Position numbers and translations under genes: made by a program
Assembly: GCF_000233715.2 (NCBI RefSeq)
Contig: NC_021184.1
Coordinates: forward strand, 310,001 to 374,000
Source: Desulfoscipio gibsoniae DSM 7213
GTDB taxonomy: Bacteria > Bacillota > Desulfotomaculia > Desulfotomaculales > Desulfallaceae
DNA length: 64,000 nucleotides
Direction: 5' to 3'
Shown here: positions 18,701 through 34,402 of the stretch, piece after piece
Position numbering within the stretch: position 1 is the stretch's first letter
How the letters are laid out: every line of letters begins with the position of its first letter
The notes under the pieces: generated by a model
Database searches by the model: none
Told to the model about the DNA's origin: nothing
What the model saw: the letters and a program-made list of their open reading frames with translations, nothing else

Positions 18701-19126
18701 ATGGCTAAACGGGTGGCAGCAGTTATTAAATTGCAGGTGCCTGCGGGTAAAGCCACTCCCGCACCCCCGGTAGGACCAGCACTTGGCCAGCACGGGGTTA
18801 ACATTATGCAATTTGTTAAAGATTATAATGAACGTACTGCCAAGCAGGCGGGTATGATTATCCCGGTGGAGATAACTGTTTATGAAGACAGGAGCTTTAC
18901 ATTTATTACCAAGACCCCGCCGGCGGCGGTGTTGTTGAAAAAAGCAGCCGGTCTGGAGACTGCGTCAGGTGAACCTAACAAAAAGAAAGTTGGCAAGGTG
19001 ACCAGCGCCCAGGTGCGGGAAATTGCTGAATTAAAGATGCAAGACCTGAATGCTAATACTGTTGATGCAGCTATGCGCATGGTTGAGGGCACTGCCCGCA
19101 GCATGGGCATAGAGATAGCCGGTTAA
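18701..19126 (+). CDS. rplK: 50S ribosomal protein L11
   Basis: A 141-residue protein of the GTPase-associated centre. [22 protein letters not shown] is the N-terminal domain involved in factor binding and thiopeptide sensitivity; the C-terminal rRNA-binding domain ends [18 protein letters not shown] 18701 follows AAGGAGGTG. Confidence 0.96.
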   Translation: MAKRVAAVIKLQVPAGKATPAPPVGPALGQHGVNIMQFVKDYNERTAKQAGMIIPVEITVYEDRSFTFITKTPPAAVLLKKAAGLETASGEPNKKKVGKVTSAQVREIAELKMQDLNANTVDAAMRMVEGTARSMGIEIAG

Positions 19127-19175
19127 AAAATTGTGGGAGGAGAATTTCCGCTAATACCACAGGGAGGTATAATGT

Positions 19176-19874
19176 ATGCCAAAAAGAGGAAAAAGGTATC
19201 AAGATGCGGCCAAGCAAATTGACCGTACCAAACTTTATGACCCGCTGGAAGCCATTGAATTGTTAAAGGGCATGGCCAAAGCCAAGTTTGATGAAACTGT
19301 GGAAGCTGCTATTAAGCTTGGCGTGGATCCGCGGCATGCCGACCAGCAGGTCCGGGGTGCCATGGTATTGCCCCATGGTACTGGTAAAACCCGTACTGTG
19401 CTGGTATTCGCCAAAGGTGATAAAGCCAAGGAGGCTGAAGCTGCCGGAGCGGATTTTGTTGGTGCGGAGGATATGGTGGAGAAGATTCAAAAGGAAGGTT
19501 GGCTGGGGTTTGAAGTAGCCATTGCCACCCCGGATATGATGGGTACGGTGGGTAAGTTGGGCCGTATTCTTGGTCCCCGGGGGTTGATGCCCAACCCCAA
19601 AACAGGTACCGTTACCTTTGATGTGACCCAGGCTATTCAAGAAGTGAAGGCCGGTAAAATTGAATACCGGGTGGATAAAGCCGGGAGTATTCATGTTCCT
19701 ATTGGTAAAGCTTCTTTTGAATCTGAAAAACTTGCCCAAAACTTAAAGGCACTGGTCGAACAGCTCATCCGGGTAAAACCTTCGGCAACCAAAGGCCAGT
19801 ATATTAAAGGTATTACGGTGACCACCACCATGGGGCCCGGTGTTAAGGTTAGTGCCCAGAAAGTTACCGCTTGA
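19176..19874 (+). CDS. rplA: 50S ribosomal protein L1
   Basis: 232 residues; builds the L1 stalk and in many bacteria represses its own operon. Typical [16 protein letters not shown] start and [16 protein letters not shown] motif. ATG 19176 follows AGGGAGGT at 7 nt. The rplK-rplA pair is separated from rplJ by an attenuator leader. Confidence 0.96.
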   Translation: MPKRGKRYQDAAKQIDRTKLYDPLEAIELLKGMAKAKFDETVEAAIKLGVDPRHADQQVRGAMVLPHGTGKTRTVLVFAKGDKAKEAEAAGADFVGAEDMVEKIQKEGWLGFEVAIATPDMMGTVGKLGRILGPRGLMPNPKTGTVTFDVTQAIQEVKAGKIEYRVDKAGSIHVPIGKASFESEKLAQNLKALVEQLIRVKPSATKGQYIKGITVTTTMGPGVKVSAQKVTA

Positions 19875-19890
19875 TAAATTAAACTGCATA

Positions 19891-20029
19891 GTGATACCTA
19901 GCCGCAGACAGCAGGCGCCCTTAAGGGGCTTAATGGCCAAGTGCCGCCAGCCGAGGCCGGGAGGGTTTAACCTTTTAAGCTTTGCTTAAACGGGCCTCTG
20001 GCATGCTGTCTTGCACCGGAGGCTTTTTT
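19891..20029 (+). promoter_or_regulatory. L10-type ribosomal leader with intrinsic terminator
   Basis: The RNA upstream of rplJ has an 8-nt long-range pairing (agacagca 19907-19914 with tgctgtct 20004-20011) enclosing GC-rich hairpins, and a terminator gcctctgg (19994-20001)/ccggaggc (20016-20023) followed by six T. The terminator loop contains the tgctgtct strand and its 5' arm could instead pair with gaggc at 19953-19957, so two folds compete. This matches the known L10 leader, through which L10(L12) controls rplJL; the assignment is by structure and position. Confidence 0.75.
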
Positions 20030-20030
20030 A

Positions 20031-20200
20031 GTTATCCGATAGCTAATCGCCGCTAATACTCCCACTTTTTAAGCGGCAGATAAGCGGCGCTAAGCTCCTG
20101 GATAACAACTTCTAAGATTTATCGGATAGGGGACACACCTCTTCGAGGAATGTCCCCAATTTATGGGGTTAAAACCCCACCCGAATTAAGAATTTGTTTA
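20031..20200. repeat. Dispersed structured repeat, copy B, within the rplJ leader
   Basis: Lies between the L10 attenuator and the rplJ SD. A large stem joins gttatcc (20031-20037) to ggataac (20100-20106) and cgccgct (20048-20054) to agcggcg (20083-20089). tatccgata (20033-20041) and tatcggata (20120-20128) form a separate inverted repeat. Further hairpins ggggaca/tgtcccc and ggggtt/aacccc follow. Parts resemble copy A at 7719-7814. No protein is encoded. Confidence 0.5.
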
Positions 20201-20221
20201 ATGGAAAAGGAGGTGTACATA

Positions 20222-20758
20222 TTGCCTATTAATAAACAGGAAAAAGAACAAATGCTGCAAATGCTCAAGGAAAAGATGGGTTCCTCGCAAATAACTATTA
20301 TGACCGATTATAAGGGTATCAATGTGGATGCCATGACCAAATTGCGCCGTAAAATGCGCGAGTCGGGCAGCGAGTTAAAGGTAGCTAAAAATACCATTAT
20401 TAAAATTGCAGCCAGAGAATTGAATATGGAGGGTGCGGACCCGTATCTGGAAGGCCCTACTGCGCTGGCTTTCGGCATGAGTGATCCGGTGGCACCGGCC
20501 AAAGTGCTGAATGAATTTATTAAAGAGCATAAGAAGCTGGAAATAAAAGCAGCCATTTTGGAAGGACAGGTTATTGATGCAGCGCAAGTGAAGGCATTGG
20601 CCGGTTTGCCTTCCCGGGAGATGCTGCTGGCACAGGTATTGAGTGGTATGCAGGCTCCCATGTATGGTTTTGCCGGGGCACTGCAGGGCCTGCTAAGGAA
20701 TCTTGTTTATGTGTTTGATGCCGTGCGTGAAAAAAAGGCCGGCGAAGCGGCGGGTTAA
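20222..20758 (+). CDS. rplJ: 50S ribosomal protein L10
   Basis: 178 residues; anchors L7/L12 dimers on the ribosome. The N-terminal rRNA-binding domain contains MTDYKGINVDAMTKLRRKMRESGSELKVAKNT; the C-terminal helix binds L12. TTG 20222 lies 6 nt after AAGGAGGTG; in-frame ATGs at 20150 and 20201 lack an SD and would add residues foreign to the family. Confidence 0.93.
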   Translation: MPINKQEKEQMLQMLKEKMGSSQITIMTDYKGINVDAMTKLRRKMRESGSELKVAKNTIIKIAARELNMEGADPYLEGPTALAFGMSDPVAPAKVLNEFIKEHKKLEIKAAILEGQVIDAAQVKALAGLPSREMLLAQVLSGMQAPMYGFAGALQGLLRNLVYVFDAVREKKAGEAAG

Positions 20759-20833
20759 GGTGCTGGTCACTATCCACAGCAATTACGAAACGACTTGCAA
20801 TAAGAAAATTAAATTTTTAGGAGGTTTATATCA

Positions 20834-21214
20834 ATGTCCAAAGTAGCAGAAATACTTGAAGCCGTTAAGGGCTTAACCGTGTTGGAACTGGCCGAACTGG
20901 TCAAAGCTTTTGAAGAAGAATTTGGTGTAAGTGCCGCTGCCCCCGTTGCAGCCGTAGCTGCCCCTGTAGCAGGTGCTGCCGCTCCGGCCGAGGAAGAGGC
21001 TCAAACTGAATTTGACGTAATTTTGACAGCCGTTGGTGACAAGAAAGTAAACGTTATCAAGGTGGTACGCGAGGCTACCGGCCTTGGATTGAAAGAATCC
21101 AAGGAACTGGTGGACAGCGCTCCCAAGCCTATCAAAGAAAAAATCAGCAAAGAAGATGCCGAAGCGCTTAAGACCAAGCTCGTTGAAGCTGGTGCTACCG
21201 TTGAAATTAAGTAG
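20834..21214 (+). CDS. rplL: 50S ribosomal protein L7/L12
   Basis: 126 residues: N-terminal dimerisation domain, an Ala/Pro-rich hinge ([21 protein letters not shown], about 34-55) and the globular C-terminal domain with the factor-binding [35 protein letters not shown] upstream. Ends in a terminator before the rpoB promoter. Confidence 0.96.
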   Translation: MSKVAEILEAVKGLTVLELAELVKAFEEEFGVSAAAPVAAVAAPVAGAAAPAEEEAQTEFDVILTAVGDKKVNVIKVVREATGLGLKESKELVDSAPKPIKEKISKEDAEALKTKLVEAGATVEIK

Positions 21215-21237
21215 CTGGTATTAAAAATTTTAACTAT

Positions 21238-21268
21238 AAGCCGCTCCCGAGCCGGGGTGCGGCTTTTT
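21238..21268 (+). terminator. Terminator after rplL
   Basis: aagccgc (21238-21244) pairs with gcggctt (21259-21265), then T-run. Confidence 0.8.
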
Positions 21269-21270
21269 GC

Positions 21271-21299
21271 TTGACAGTAAAGGAGTAACATGATATAAT
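21271..21299 (+). promoter_or_regulatory. rpoBC promoter
   Basis: Perfect TTGACA (21271-21276), 17 nt, perfect TATAAT (21294-21299), immediately after the rplL terminator. The 5' leader is about 240 nt. Confidence 0.88.
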
Positions 21300-21305
21300 C
21301 CGAGA

Positions 21306-21545
21306 ATGTCCATTATAAAGAGCATTGGTAAAAATAGCAGATTTTTCTGGGCTAGTTCTTTTATAAAGGCTTTTATTTTTTATGCATGCCCGGAAAATGT
21401 ATCCGTTATAAAAATAATGGAAATAATACATTAGATAGCTTTTTTTATTTTGTTAGTAAGCGAGGGATTGTGAAAAGGACAAGACCTTGCTTTTCGTTGT
21501 TTGTATTAATATTAATGCCTTATTTTTGGGGGTGTGGTGCTGTAG
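21306..21545 (+). other. Long AT-rich rpoB leader
   Basis: About 240 nt without an ORF or a hairpin I can support strongly. It contains two T-rich runs (around 21371-21381 and 21440-21452) that are not preceded by good stems. Confidence 0.4.
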
Positions 21546-24500
21546 ATGTATCCTGAGCAACTGGGTACTAGAACCAGGTGGAATTTCGGGAAGTTCCAGG
21601 AAGTTTTGGAGCTGCCTAATCTCATTGAAGTGCAGCGCAACTCGTACGTATGGTTTCTTAACGCAGGGCTGAGGGAGGTGTTCCATGATATTTCTCCCAT
21701 TCAGGACTTTACCGGCAATTTAGTGCTGGAGTTTTTGGATTACAGCCTGGGGAAACCAAAGTATGGCGTCGAGCAATGTAAGGAACGCGATGTCACCTAT
21801 GCTGCTCCACTTAGGGTAAAGGTGCGCCTGATTAACAAGGAGACAGGTGAGGTTAAGGAACAGGAAGTTTTTATGGGTGATTTCCCGCTGATGACCGATA
21901 AGGGTACTTTTATTATCAACGGGGCCGAGCGGGTTATTGTCAGCCAGTTGGTGCGTTCACCCGGTGTTTACTTTGCGGAGACACACGACCCCAGCGGCAA
22001 AAAACTATATGGTGCAACTATTATACCCAATCGTGGCGCCTGGCTGGAGTTTGAAACTGATATCAACGACCAGCTTCACGTGCGAATTGACCGCACCAGA
22101 AAGATTCCTGCGACAGTATTGATTAGAGCTTTGGGTTACGGATCCAATATCATGATTACGGATTTATTTAACGAGAACATACATATCCAGGAGACCCTGG
22201 CCCGGGATAATACTGATTCAACGGAAGATGCGCTGGTGGAAATCTATAAGCGCCTTCGCCCCGGCGAGCCGCCTACGGTGGATAGCGCCCGGTCGCTGTT
22301 GGAGACACTCTTTTTCGACCCCAAACGTTATGACCTGGCAGTCGTAGGACGCTATAAGATTCAGAAAAAGCTAAAACACGGAGTGTTGTACCGTTATCCT
22401 GAAAGCGAGAACCAGGATACCGAATTTGATCCCTATTTAAAAACAGAAGTGCCCAAAGTACGGGAATTTATTCGGGAGCTATCCGCCCAGGATATCATTG
22501 AAACGGTTAATTACCTGCTGCGCCTTATGGAAGGTGAGGGGCAGGTGGATGATATCGACCACCTGGGCAACCGGCGCCTGCGCTCGGTGGGAGAGTTGCT
22601 GCAAAATCAGTTTCGTATCGGCTTATCCCGTATGGAACGTGTGGTGCGGGAACGTATGACCATCCAGGATGTGGATGTTATTACCCCGCAGGTGTTGATT
22701 AACATTCGCCCCGTTGTGGCGGCCATTAAAGAATTTTTCGGCTCAAGCCAGCTCAGTCAGTTTATGGATCAGACAAATCCTCTGGCCGAATTGACCCACA
22801 AACGACGCTTATCCGCCCTGGGACCCGGTGGCCTTAGCCGGGAGCGGGCAGGTTTTGAAGTGCGGGACGTGCACCACTCTCACTATGGTAGGATGTGTCC
22901 CATTGAGACCCCCGAGGGTCCTAACATTGGTTTAATAGGCTCTCTCTCGTGCTATGCACGGATTAATAATTTTGGTTTTATTGAAACGCCCTACCGCAAG
23001 GTGGATAAAGATAACAAGCGGGTAACGGATGAAATAGTATATCTTACTGCTGATGAGGAAGAAGATCAAATCATTGCCCAAGCCAATGCACCGCTAAACG
23101 AGGATTTTTACTTTGCTGAAGAACGGGTTAACGCCCGTCACGGCAGTGAAATACTGGTGGCACCTGCGGAGCAAGTGGATTACATGGATGTTTCGCCCAA
23201 ACAGGTGGTCAGTGTGGCCACTGCGTTAATACCGTTTTTGGAACATGATGATGCCAACCGGGCATTAATGGGTGCCAACATGCAGCGGCAAGCCGTGCCT
23301 TTACTTAGAACCGATGCCCCGCTGGTGGGCACTGGTATTGAATATAAGGCGGCCCGGGATTCCGGCGTGGTCAAACTGGCCAATAACAGTGGCGTGGTGG
23401 AAAGGGTTACGGCCACCGAAATTGTAATCCGGACAGACGACGATAGACTGGAAAAGTATAAGTTGTTGAAGTTTTCCAGGTCCAACCAGGGTACCTGTAT
23501 TAATGTGCGGCCGATAGTTAGTAGGGGTGAAAGGGTTGTGGCCGGTCAGGTTATCGCCGACGGGGCCTCTACCGACAATGGTGAACTTGCCCTGGGCCGC
23601 AATATCCTGGTAGCCTTCATGCCCTGGGAGGGCTACAACTACGAAGATGCTATATTGATCAGTGAAAAGACTGTTAAGCAGGATTACTTTACTTCCATAC
23701 ACATAGAGGAATATGAATGTGACGCCCGGGACACTAAGCTGGGTCCCGAAGAAATCACCCGGGACATTCCTAATGTGGGTGAGGAAATATTAAAGGATCT
23801 GGATGACCGTGGTATTATCCGTGTAGGTGCCGAGGTGCGGCCCGGAGATATACTGGTGGGTAAGGTTACCCCCAAGGGGGAAACAGAGCTTACTGCCGAA
23901 GAACGCTTGCTGCGGGCTATTTTTGGTGAAAAGGCCAGGGAAGTACGGGATACGTCGCTGCGAGTACCTCATGGTGAAGCCGGCAAAGTGGTGGATGTCA
24001 AGGTGTTCGCCCGGGATAACGGTGATGAATTGCCCCCCGGGGTTAATCAGCTGGTTCGGGTATACATTGCCCAAAAACGCAAGATATCCGAGGGTGATAA
24101 AATGGCCGGACGCCACGGTAACAAGGGTGTTGTGGCACGCATTTTACCCGAGGAGGATATGCCGTTTTTACCCGATGGCACGCCTATAGAAATTGTACTT
24201 AATCCTTTGGGGGTGCCCTCCCGGATGAATATAGGCCAGGTCCTGGAGACACACCTGGGCTGGGCTGCCCATGCACTGGGGATTCACATGGCTACCCCGG
24301 TATTTAACGGCGCATTGGAAGAGGATATCGTAGCCCAGCTGGAAAGGGCAGGACTACCCACCAACGGTAAAATGACTTTGTATGACGGTCGTACCGGTGA
24401 ACCATTTGATAATCCGGTTACAGTTGGGTATGTGTATATGCTTAAACTGGCCCACCTGGTGGATGACAAAATCCATGCCCGTTCCACGGGACCATATTCA

Positions 24501-25043
24501 CTGGTTACCCAGCAGCCGCTGGGCGGCAAGGCTCAGTTCGGCGGTCAGCGTTTTGGTGAAATGGAGGTTTGGGCGCTGGAGGCTTATGGCGCGGCTTACA
24601 CGCTGCAAGAGATACTTACCGTCAAATCCGATGATGTCGTCGGGCGGGTAAAAACCTATGAAGCAATTGTCAAAGGTGAAAATGTGCCTGAACCCGGTGT
24701 GCCCGAGTCCTTCAAAGTGCTTATTAAAGAACTTCAAAGCTTAAGTCTGGATGTCAAAGTGCTTTCAGAGGACGATCGGGAAATTGAAATCAAGGAAGCG
24801 GAAGATGATATTGCTGAAACCGCCAAGGATTTAGGCATTGAATTGCATGAGGATCGGGGACGTCGGCGGGATGATAATTATGAAGAACCCGAAGATGAAG
24901 AAGACGTGGAACCGGGTGAAGATATCGACCAATTGGATGAGGATGCTCTTATAAATGAAGACGGTAAATTGGATGATCTGGATGAGGTAAATAATCTTGA
25001 CGGGGATCTAAACGATTATGACCCCGATGAGGATAATTACTAA
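21546..25043 (+). CDS. rpoB: DNA-directed RNA polymerase subunit beta
   Basis: 1165 residues. The rifampicin region (about 400-430) reads [19 protein letters not shown] then [13 protein letters not shown], i.e. the sensitive-type D, H and S residues. [16 protein letters not shown] and the C-terminal clamp-associated [19 protein letters not shown] are present. After the conserved core a ~70-residue tail is very acidic (runs of D/E to the C-terminus DPDEDNY), as in some other Clostridia. ATG 21546 behind GGGGGTG at 10 nt. Confidence 0.97.
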   Translation: MYPEQLGTRTRWNFGKFQEVLELPNLIEVQRNSYVWFLNAGLREVFHDISPIQDFTGNLVLEFLDYSLGKPKYGVEQCKERDVTYAAPLRVKVRLINKETGEVKEQEVFMGDFPLMTDKGTFIINGAERVIVSQLVRSPGVYFAETHDPSGKKLYGATIIPNRGAWLEFETDINDQLHVRIDRTRKIPATVLIRALGYGSNIMITDLFNENIHIQETLARDNTDSTEDALVEIYKRLRPGEPPTVDSARSLLETLFFDPKRYDLAVVGRYKIQKKLKHGVLYRYPESENQDTEFDPYLKTEVPKVREFIRELSAQDIIETVNYLLRLMEGEGQVDDIDHLGNRRLRSVGELLQNQFRIGLSRMERVVRERMTIQDVDVITPQVLINIRPVVAAIKEFFGSSQLSQFMDQTNPLAELTHKRRLSALGPGGLSRERAGFEVRDVHHSHYGRMCPIETPEGPNIGLIGSLSCYARINNFGFIETPYRKVDKDNKRVTDEIVYLTADEEEDQIIAQANAPLNEDFYFAEERVNARHGSEILVAPAEQVDYMDVSPKQVVSVATALIPFLEHDDANRALMGANMQRQAVPLLRTDAPLVGTGIEYKAARDSGVVKLANNSGVVERVTATEIVIRTDDDRLEKYKLLKFSRSNQGTCINVRPIVSRGERVVAGQVIADGASTDNGELALGRNILVAFMPWEGYNYEDAILISEKTVKQDYFTSIHIEEYECDARDTKLGPEEITRDIPNVGEEILKDLDDRGIIRVGAEVRPGDILVGKVTPKGETELTAEERLLRAIFGEKAREVRDTSLRVPHGEAGKVVDVKVFARDNGDELPPGVNQLVRVYIAQKRKISEGDKMAGRHGNKGVVARILPEEDMPFLPDGTPIEIVLNPLGVPSRMNIGQVLETHLGWAAHALGIHMATPVFNGALEEDIVAQLERAGLPTNGKMTLYDGRTGEPFDNPVTVGYVYMLKLAHLVDDKIHARSTGPYSLVTQQPLGGKAQFGGQRFGEMEVWALEAYGAAYTLQEILTVKSDDVVGRVKTYEAIVKGENVPEPGVPESFKVLIKELQSLSLDVKVLSEDDREIEIKEAEDDIAETAKDLGIELHEDRGRRRDDNYEEPEDEEDVEPGEDIDQLDEDALINEDGKLDDLDEVNNLDGDLNDYDPDEDNY

Positions 25044-25075
25044 CACAGTTAGAAAATCCGAAGGGAGAGAGGTCC

Positions 25076-28552
<3,477 letters not shown>

Positions 28553-28578
28553 CCGGCCAAAGGGTGCCGGGGGATGAT

Positions 28579-28614
28579 ATGCAGCCGGGCGCCAATCAGT
28601 GTGCCTGGCTGTAT
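28579..28614 (+). other. Stem-loop downstream of rpoC
   Basis: atgcagccgggcgc (28579-28592) pairs along its length with gtgcctggctgtat (28601-28614), including G-T pairs, 8-nt loop. It is followed by A-rich, not T-rich, sequence, so it is more likely a processing or 3'-end stability structure than a standard terminator. Confidence 0.5.
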
Positions 28615-28665
28615 GTCCCAAAAAAATTATATAACCGAGCACCTCCCAGGCATCGGTGAAATTTA

Positions 28666-28694
28666 TTGACTTTGCGTGTTGGTAGTGATATTAT
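28666..28694 (+). promoter_or_regulatory. ybxF-rpsL-rpsG-fusA promoter
   Basis: TTGACT (28666-28671), 17 nt, TATTAT (28689-28694). Start would be near 28701, just ahead of the ybxF SD. Confidence 0.75.
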
Positions 28695-28726
28695 GCTTAA
28701 GTGTGTTATTTTTGGGGGTGTCGATT

Positions 28727-28978
28727 ATGCCTTTAAAACGGCTGCAGGCAGCCAAGGAAAAGTCGGTGGGTAGCAAGCAAACCGTTAAGGCATTGAAAAA
28801 AAAACTGGCCAAAGTGGTGTATGTAGCAGATAACGCAGATAAACATGTCGTCGATCCTGTGATTAAGTTGTGCGAGGAAAACCAGGTCTCGGTTATACGG
28901 GTAGATTCCATGAAAAACCTGGGCAAGGCTTGTGGAATTAAAGTTGAATGTGCTACGGCAGCTATTATAGAAGATTAA
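28727..28978 (+). CDS. ybxF: L7Ae/L30e-family K-turn RNA-binding protein (YbxF)
   Basis: An 83-residue L7Ae-like protein; such proteins bind K-turn RNA, and its place between rpoC and rpsL is conserved in Firmicutes. Features: AKVVYVADNADKHVVDPVIKLCEENQVSVIRV and MKNLGKACGIKVECATAAI. ATG 28727 lies 6 nt after GGGGGTG; an upstream in-frame start would precede the predicted transcript start. Confidence 0.9.
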   Translation: MPLKRLQAAKEKSVGSKQTVKALKKKLAKVVYVADNADKHVVDPVIKLCEENQVSVIRVDSMKNLGKACGIKVECATAAIIED

Positions 28979-29031
28979 TTGTTTATATTTTGCCTTAAAT
29001 TAATAATGCGGCAAAGGAGGTGTAATTGAAT

Positions 29032-29406
29032 ATGCCGACAATCCACCAGCTGATCAGAAAAGGCAGAGAGGATTTAATTAAAAAATCTACTGCACCGGCA
29101 TTGAAAGAATGCCCGCAGAAAAGGGGAGTTTGTACCAGGGTATATACCACAACTCCTAAAAAACCAAACTCAGCGCTGCGCAAGGTGGCCAGGGTAAGGC
29201 TTACCAATGGTATTGAAGTAACCTCCTATATCCCCGGTATCGGTCACAACCTGCAGGAGCACTCGGTGGTGCTGGTTCGCGGCGGTAGGGTAAAGGACCT
29301 GCCGGGCGTTAGGTATCACATTGTCAGGGGTGCTTTGGACTGTGCCGGAGTGCAGAACCGTAATCGGGGTCGTTCCAAGTATGGTGCCAAACGGCCAAAA
29401 AAATAA
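29032..29406 (+). CDS. rpsL: 30S ribosomal protein S12
   Basis: 124 residues at the decoding centre. [17 protein letters not shown] and [13 protein letters not shown] show the lysines whose change gives streptomycin resistance, here wild-type. ATG 29032 has SD AAAGGAGGTG at 9 nt; the in-frame TTG at 29026 is too close to it. Confidence 0.97.
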   Translation: MPTIHQLIRKGREDLIKKSTAPALKECPQKRGVCTRVYTTTPKKPNSALRKVARVRLTNGIEVTSYIPGIGHNLQEHSVVLVRGGRVKDLPGVRYHIVRGALDCAGVQNRNRGRSKYGAKRPKK

Positions 29407-29443
29407 GACAATTGCTCTAAGTCCTTGATATCTTAATACGTAA

Positions 29444-29926
<483 letters not shown>

Positions 29927-29943
29927 TGAAAGGGGGGGTCTTA

Positions 29944-32022
29944 ATGGCGAGGCAATTTCCGCTCGAAAAAACTCGCAACATTGGCATTATGGCACATATA
30001 GACGCCGGAAAGACCACCACCACCGAGCGCATCCTGTTTTATACAGGTAAGGTGCACAAATTGGGTGAAGTCCATGATGGCGCGGCAACCATGGATTGGA
30101 TGGTTCAGGAGCAGGAAAGGGGTATTACCATCACCTCTGCTGCAACGACGTGCCAATGGCGAGATCATTGTGTAAATATTATTGACACACCCGGACACGT
30201 GGACTTTACTGTTGAGGTGGAAAGGTCGCTGCGTGTGCTGGATGGGGCGGTTGCCGTTTTTTGTTCAGTGGGTGGTGTAGAACCCCAGTCTGAAACGGTA
30301 TGGCGGCAGGCCGATAAATATAGGGTGCCGCGGATTGCTTATATCAATAAAATGGACCGTGTTGGCGCAGATTTTTTCAATGGTATGGCTATGATGCGTA
30401 AAAGATTAGGTGCTAACCCGGTAGCAATTCAATTGCCCATTGGTGTGGAAGAGAATTTTAGCGGCATTGTTGACCTGGTTCGCAACAAGGCCATCAGGTA
30501 CATTGACGACCTGGGCACCACTAGCGAGGAAACAGATGTTCCCGAGGACATGTTGGAACTGGTTACCGAACACCGGGAAAAACTTCTGGAGGCGGTGGCC
30601 GAATTCGATGAAGAGTTAATGCTCAAGTATCTCGAAGGCGATCAGCTTACTTCCGAAGAGATCAAGGGCGCTCTGCGTAAGGCCGCACTGGCGGTGAAGA
30701 TAATACCGGTACTTTGCGGTTCCTCTTTTAAAAATAAAGGGGTTCAGCCCTTATTGGATGCCATCGTGGATTATCTACCATCTCCGCTGGATGTTCCTGC
30801 TATCCGAGGTGTACACCCTGACACCAGCGATGAGGACACGCGGGTAGCTGATGACGAAGCACCTTTTTCAGCACTGGCTTTTAAAATTATGACGGACCCA
30901 TACGTGGGAAAATTGACTTACTTCAGGGTATATTCAGGGCGGATGGCCAGCGGATCATATGTTTATAACTCCACTAAGGGAAAACGGGAGCGTGTAGGCC
31001 GTATACTGCGAATGCATGCCAACCACCGGGAAGAGGTCAAGGAGATCTATTCCGGTGATATAGTGGCAGCCGTAGGACTAAGGGACACCTCAACCGGGGA
31101 TACCCTGTGCGATGAAAAACAGACGATACTGCTGGAGTCCATGGAGTTTCCCGAACCCGTTATTTCTGTGGCCATTGAACCCAATACCAAGGCCGATCAG
31201 GATAAAATGGCTGTAGCTTTGCAAAAACTGGGCGAAGAAGACCCCACCTTCAAGGTAAGTATTGACGCTGAAACGGGGCAGACCATCATTAGAGGTATGG
31301 GCGAACTGCACCTGGAGATTATTGTGGATCGCTTACTGCGTGAGTTTAAAGTGCAGGCCACGGTTGGTAAGCCCCAGGTCGCCTATAAAGAGACTATTCG
31401 CAAAAAATCCAAGGCTGAAGGCAGATTTATTCGCCAGTCCGGCGGGCGCGGTCAATACGGTCACGTAGTAATTGAGATTGAACCGGCCGAGCCGGGCACC
31501 GGGTTTGAATTCGTCAATAAAATTGTTGGCGGGGTAATACCCAAGGAATATATACCGGCGGTATCAAACGGTATTTCCGAGGCTATGTCTAATGGTGTAG
31601 TAGCATCCTATCCGCTGGTAGACCTGCGGGCTACATTGCTTGATGGTTCTTATCATGATGTTGACTCTTCAGAAATGGCCTTTAAAATAGCAGGCAGCAT
31701 GGCGCTGCAAAATGCGGCTAAAAAGGCCGGAGCAGTATTGCTGGAACCGGTCATGAAGGTGGAAGTGGTGGTCATGGATGAGTATATGGGTGATGTTATT
31801 GGTGATATAAACGCCCGCCGGGGGCGTATCGAGGAAATGGAACCCCGGGGAATAAATCAAGTTATTCATGGCATTGTACCGCTATCGGAAATGTTCGGTT
31901 ATGCCACTGAACTGCGTTCCAGAACCCAGGGCCGTGGCACTTATACGATGCAGTTCAGCCACTATGAGGAAGTGCCACAGAACATTGCGGAAAGTATTGT
32001 ATCTAAAAGATTTTACGGATAA
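29944..32022 (+). CDS. fusA: Elongation factor G
   Basis: Translocase GTPase of 692 residues. G1 [16 protein letters not shown]2/G3 [12 protein letters not shown] and [24 protein letters not shown]4 NKMDR; domains III-V with YRETI-like AYKETIRKK and [16 protein letters not shown] at the C-terminus. ATG 29944 follows AGGGGGGG. Its stop codon is part of the segment shared with the tuf1 leader. Confidence 0.97.
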   Translation: MARQFPLEKTRNIGIMAHIDAGKTTTTERILFYTGKVHKLGEVHDGAATMDWMVQEQERGITITSAATTCQWRDHCVNIIDTPGHVDFTVEVERSLRVLDGAVAVFCSVGGVEPQSETVWRQADKYRVPRIAYINKMDRVGADFFNGMAMMRKRLGANPVAIQLPIGVEENFSGIVDLVRNKAIRYIDDLGTTSEETDVPEDMLELVTEHREKLLEAVAEFDEELMLKYLEGDQLTSEEIKGALRKAALAVKIIPVLCGSSFKNKGVQPLLDAIVDYLPSPLDVPAIRGVHPDTSDEDTRVADDEAPFSALAFKIMTDPYVGKLTYFRVYSGRMASGSYVYNSTKGKRERVGRILRMHANHREEVKEIYSGDIVAAVGLRDTSTGDTLCDEKQTILLESMEFPEPVISVAIEPNTKADQDKMAVALQKLGEEDPTFKVSIDAETGQTIIRGMGELHLEIIVDRLLREFKVQATVGKPQVAYKETIRKKSKAEGRFIRQSGGRGQYGHVVIEIEPAEPGTGFEFVNKIVGGVIPKEYIPAVSNGISEAMSNGVVASYPLVDLRATLLDGSYHDVDSSEMAFKIAGSMALQNAAKKAGAVLLEPVMKVEVVVMDEYMGDVIGDINARRGRIEEMEPRGINQVIHGIVPLSEMFGYATELRSRTQGRGTYTMQFSHYEEVPQNIAESIVSKRFYG

Positions 32023-32048
32023 TTGCAAGGAGGAATCAAAAACCAACC

Positions 32049-33251
<1,203 letters not shown>

Positions 33252-33290
33252 TTGTTGACGCACTTCTTTTAGGCGAAAGGAGGTCAGTGC

Positions 33291-33599
33291 ATGAAAAGTC
33301 AAAAAATTCGTATCCGGCTTAAGGCGTATGATCACCACATGCTGGACCAATCGGCCCAGAAAATAGTGGACACCGCCCGGCGGACCGGCGCTAATGTGGC
33401 AGGCCCCGTGCCTTTGCCCACAGAAAAGAATATCTACACGATATTGCGTTCCCCCCACGTCAACAAGGACTCCCGGGAACAATTTGAAATGAGAACCCAT
33501 AAGCGGCTGATTGACATTATGGAACCCACGCCCAAAACGGTGGATGCGTTGATGCGCCTTGACCTGCCCGCCGGTGTGGATATTGAAATTAAACTATAA
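33291..33599 (+). CDS. rpsJ: 30S ribosomal protein S10
   Basis: 102 residues; also NusE in antitermination. [27 protein letters not shown] and [21 protein letters not shown] are diagnostic. SD AAAGGAGG, ATG 33291. No promoter is evident between tuf2 and rpsJ, so the str and S10 operons appear joined. Confidence 0.97.
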   Translation: MKSQKIRIRLKAYDHHMLDQSAQKIVDTARRTGANVAGPVPLPTEKNIYTILRSPHVNKDSREQFEMRTHKRLIDIMEPTPKTVDALMRLDLPAGVDIEIKL

Positions 33600-33728
33600 G
33601 AAAACTAGCAGATAGCAGTCTCGAAGGTCAAGTTCAGCGCTTGTGGTCGTGATAAAAACAGCGACCAGTACGTTGAACCGCTGACGGCATCGAAAAGCCT
33701 AGGAAGCACAGTACTTCGAGCAGGCTCG
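33600..33728 (+). promoter_or_regulatory. Structured spacer between rpsJ and rplC
   Basis: An unusually long gap for this operon, with stems tggtcg/cgacca (around 33643-33668), cagcg/cgctg and agttca/tgaac enclosing it, and gcct/aggc near its 3' end, close to the rplC SD. No promoter or ORF seen. It could be a leader for ribosomal-protein feedback; not matched to a known class. Confidence 0.4.
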
Positions 33729-33742
33729 GGAGGTGCATGGAA

Positions 33743-34372
33743 ATGCCCAAGGCAATATTGGGTAAAAAGGTTGGTATGACCCAGGTATTTACTGATGAAG
33801 GTATTGCCGTTCCGGTAACCGTTATTGAGGCTGGACCTTGTTTGGTGGCCCAAAAGAAAACCGGCGCCAAGGACGGCTATAACGCCATTCAATTAGGGTT
33901 TGGTGAAAAACGGGAAAATTTGTTTAACAAACCTATGAAAGGCCATTTTGAAAAAGCGGGCATAAAGCCCAAGCGTTACTTGCGGGAAATACGCGTTGAT
34001 GACATTGATGCCTATGAAGTGGGGCAGGAAATCAAAGCGGATGTATTTGCACCCGGCGAAAAAGTAGACGTTGTGGGTATCACCAAAGGGCGCGGTTTTT
34101 CGGGTGGTATAAAACGCCATGGATTCCACCGTGGCCCCATGGCGCACGGTTCCAAGTATCACCGGCGTCCCGGTTCGCTGGCGGCTAAAGGCCCGGCCCG
34201 GGTGTTCAAGGGCAGAAAATTGCCGGGGCACTACGGCGCTGAGCGGGTGACCATACAGAATTTGGAGGTTGTCCGTGCGGATGCCGGGCAGAACCTGCTG
34301 GCTGTTAAGGGAGCCATTCCGGGCCCGCGCGGCGGTCTGGTCATGGTCAAACAATCCGTTAAAGCCAGGTAA
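33743..34372 (+). CDS. rplC: 50S ribosomal protein L3
   Basis: 209 residues. Starts [15 protein letters not shown]; the central loop reaching the peptidyl-transferase centre is [28 protein letters not shown] 33743 lies 7 nt after GGAGGTG; the ATG at 33737 is too close to that SD. Confidence 0.96.
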   Translation: MPKAILGKKVGMTQVFTDEGIAVPVTVIEAGPCLVAQKKTGAKDGYNAIQLGFGEKRENLFNKPMKGHFEKAGIKPKRYLREIRVDDIDAYEVGQEIKADVFAPGEKVDVVGITKGRGFSGGIKRHGFHRGPMAHGSKYHRRPGSLAAKGPARVFKGRKLPGHYGAERVTIQNLEVVRADAGQNLLAVKGAIPGPRGGLVMVKQSVKAR

Positions 34373-34402
34373 CGGCGGCGCAGCGAAAGGAGGAAGTCAT
34401 TC

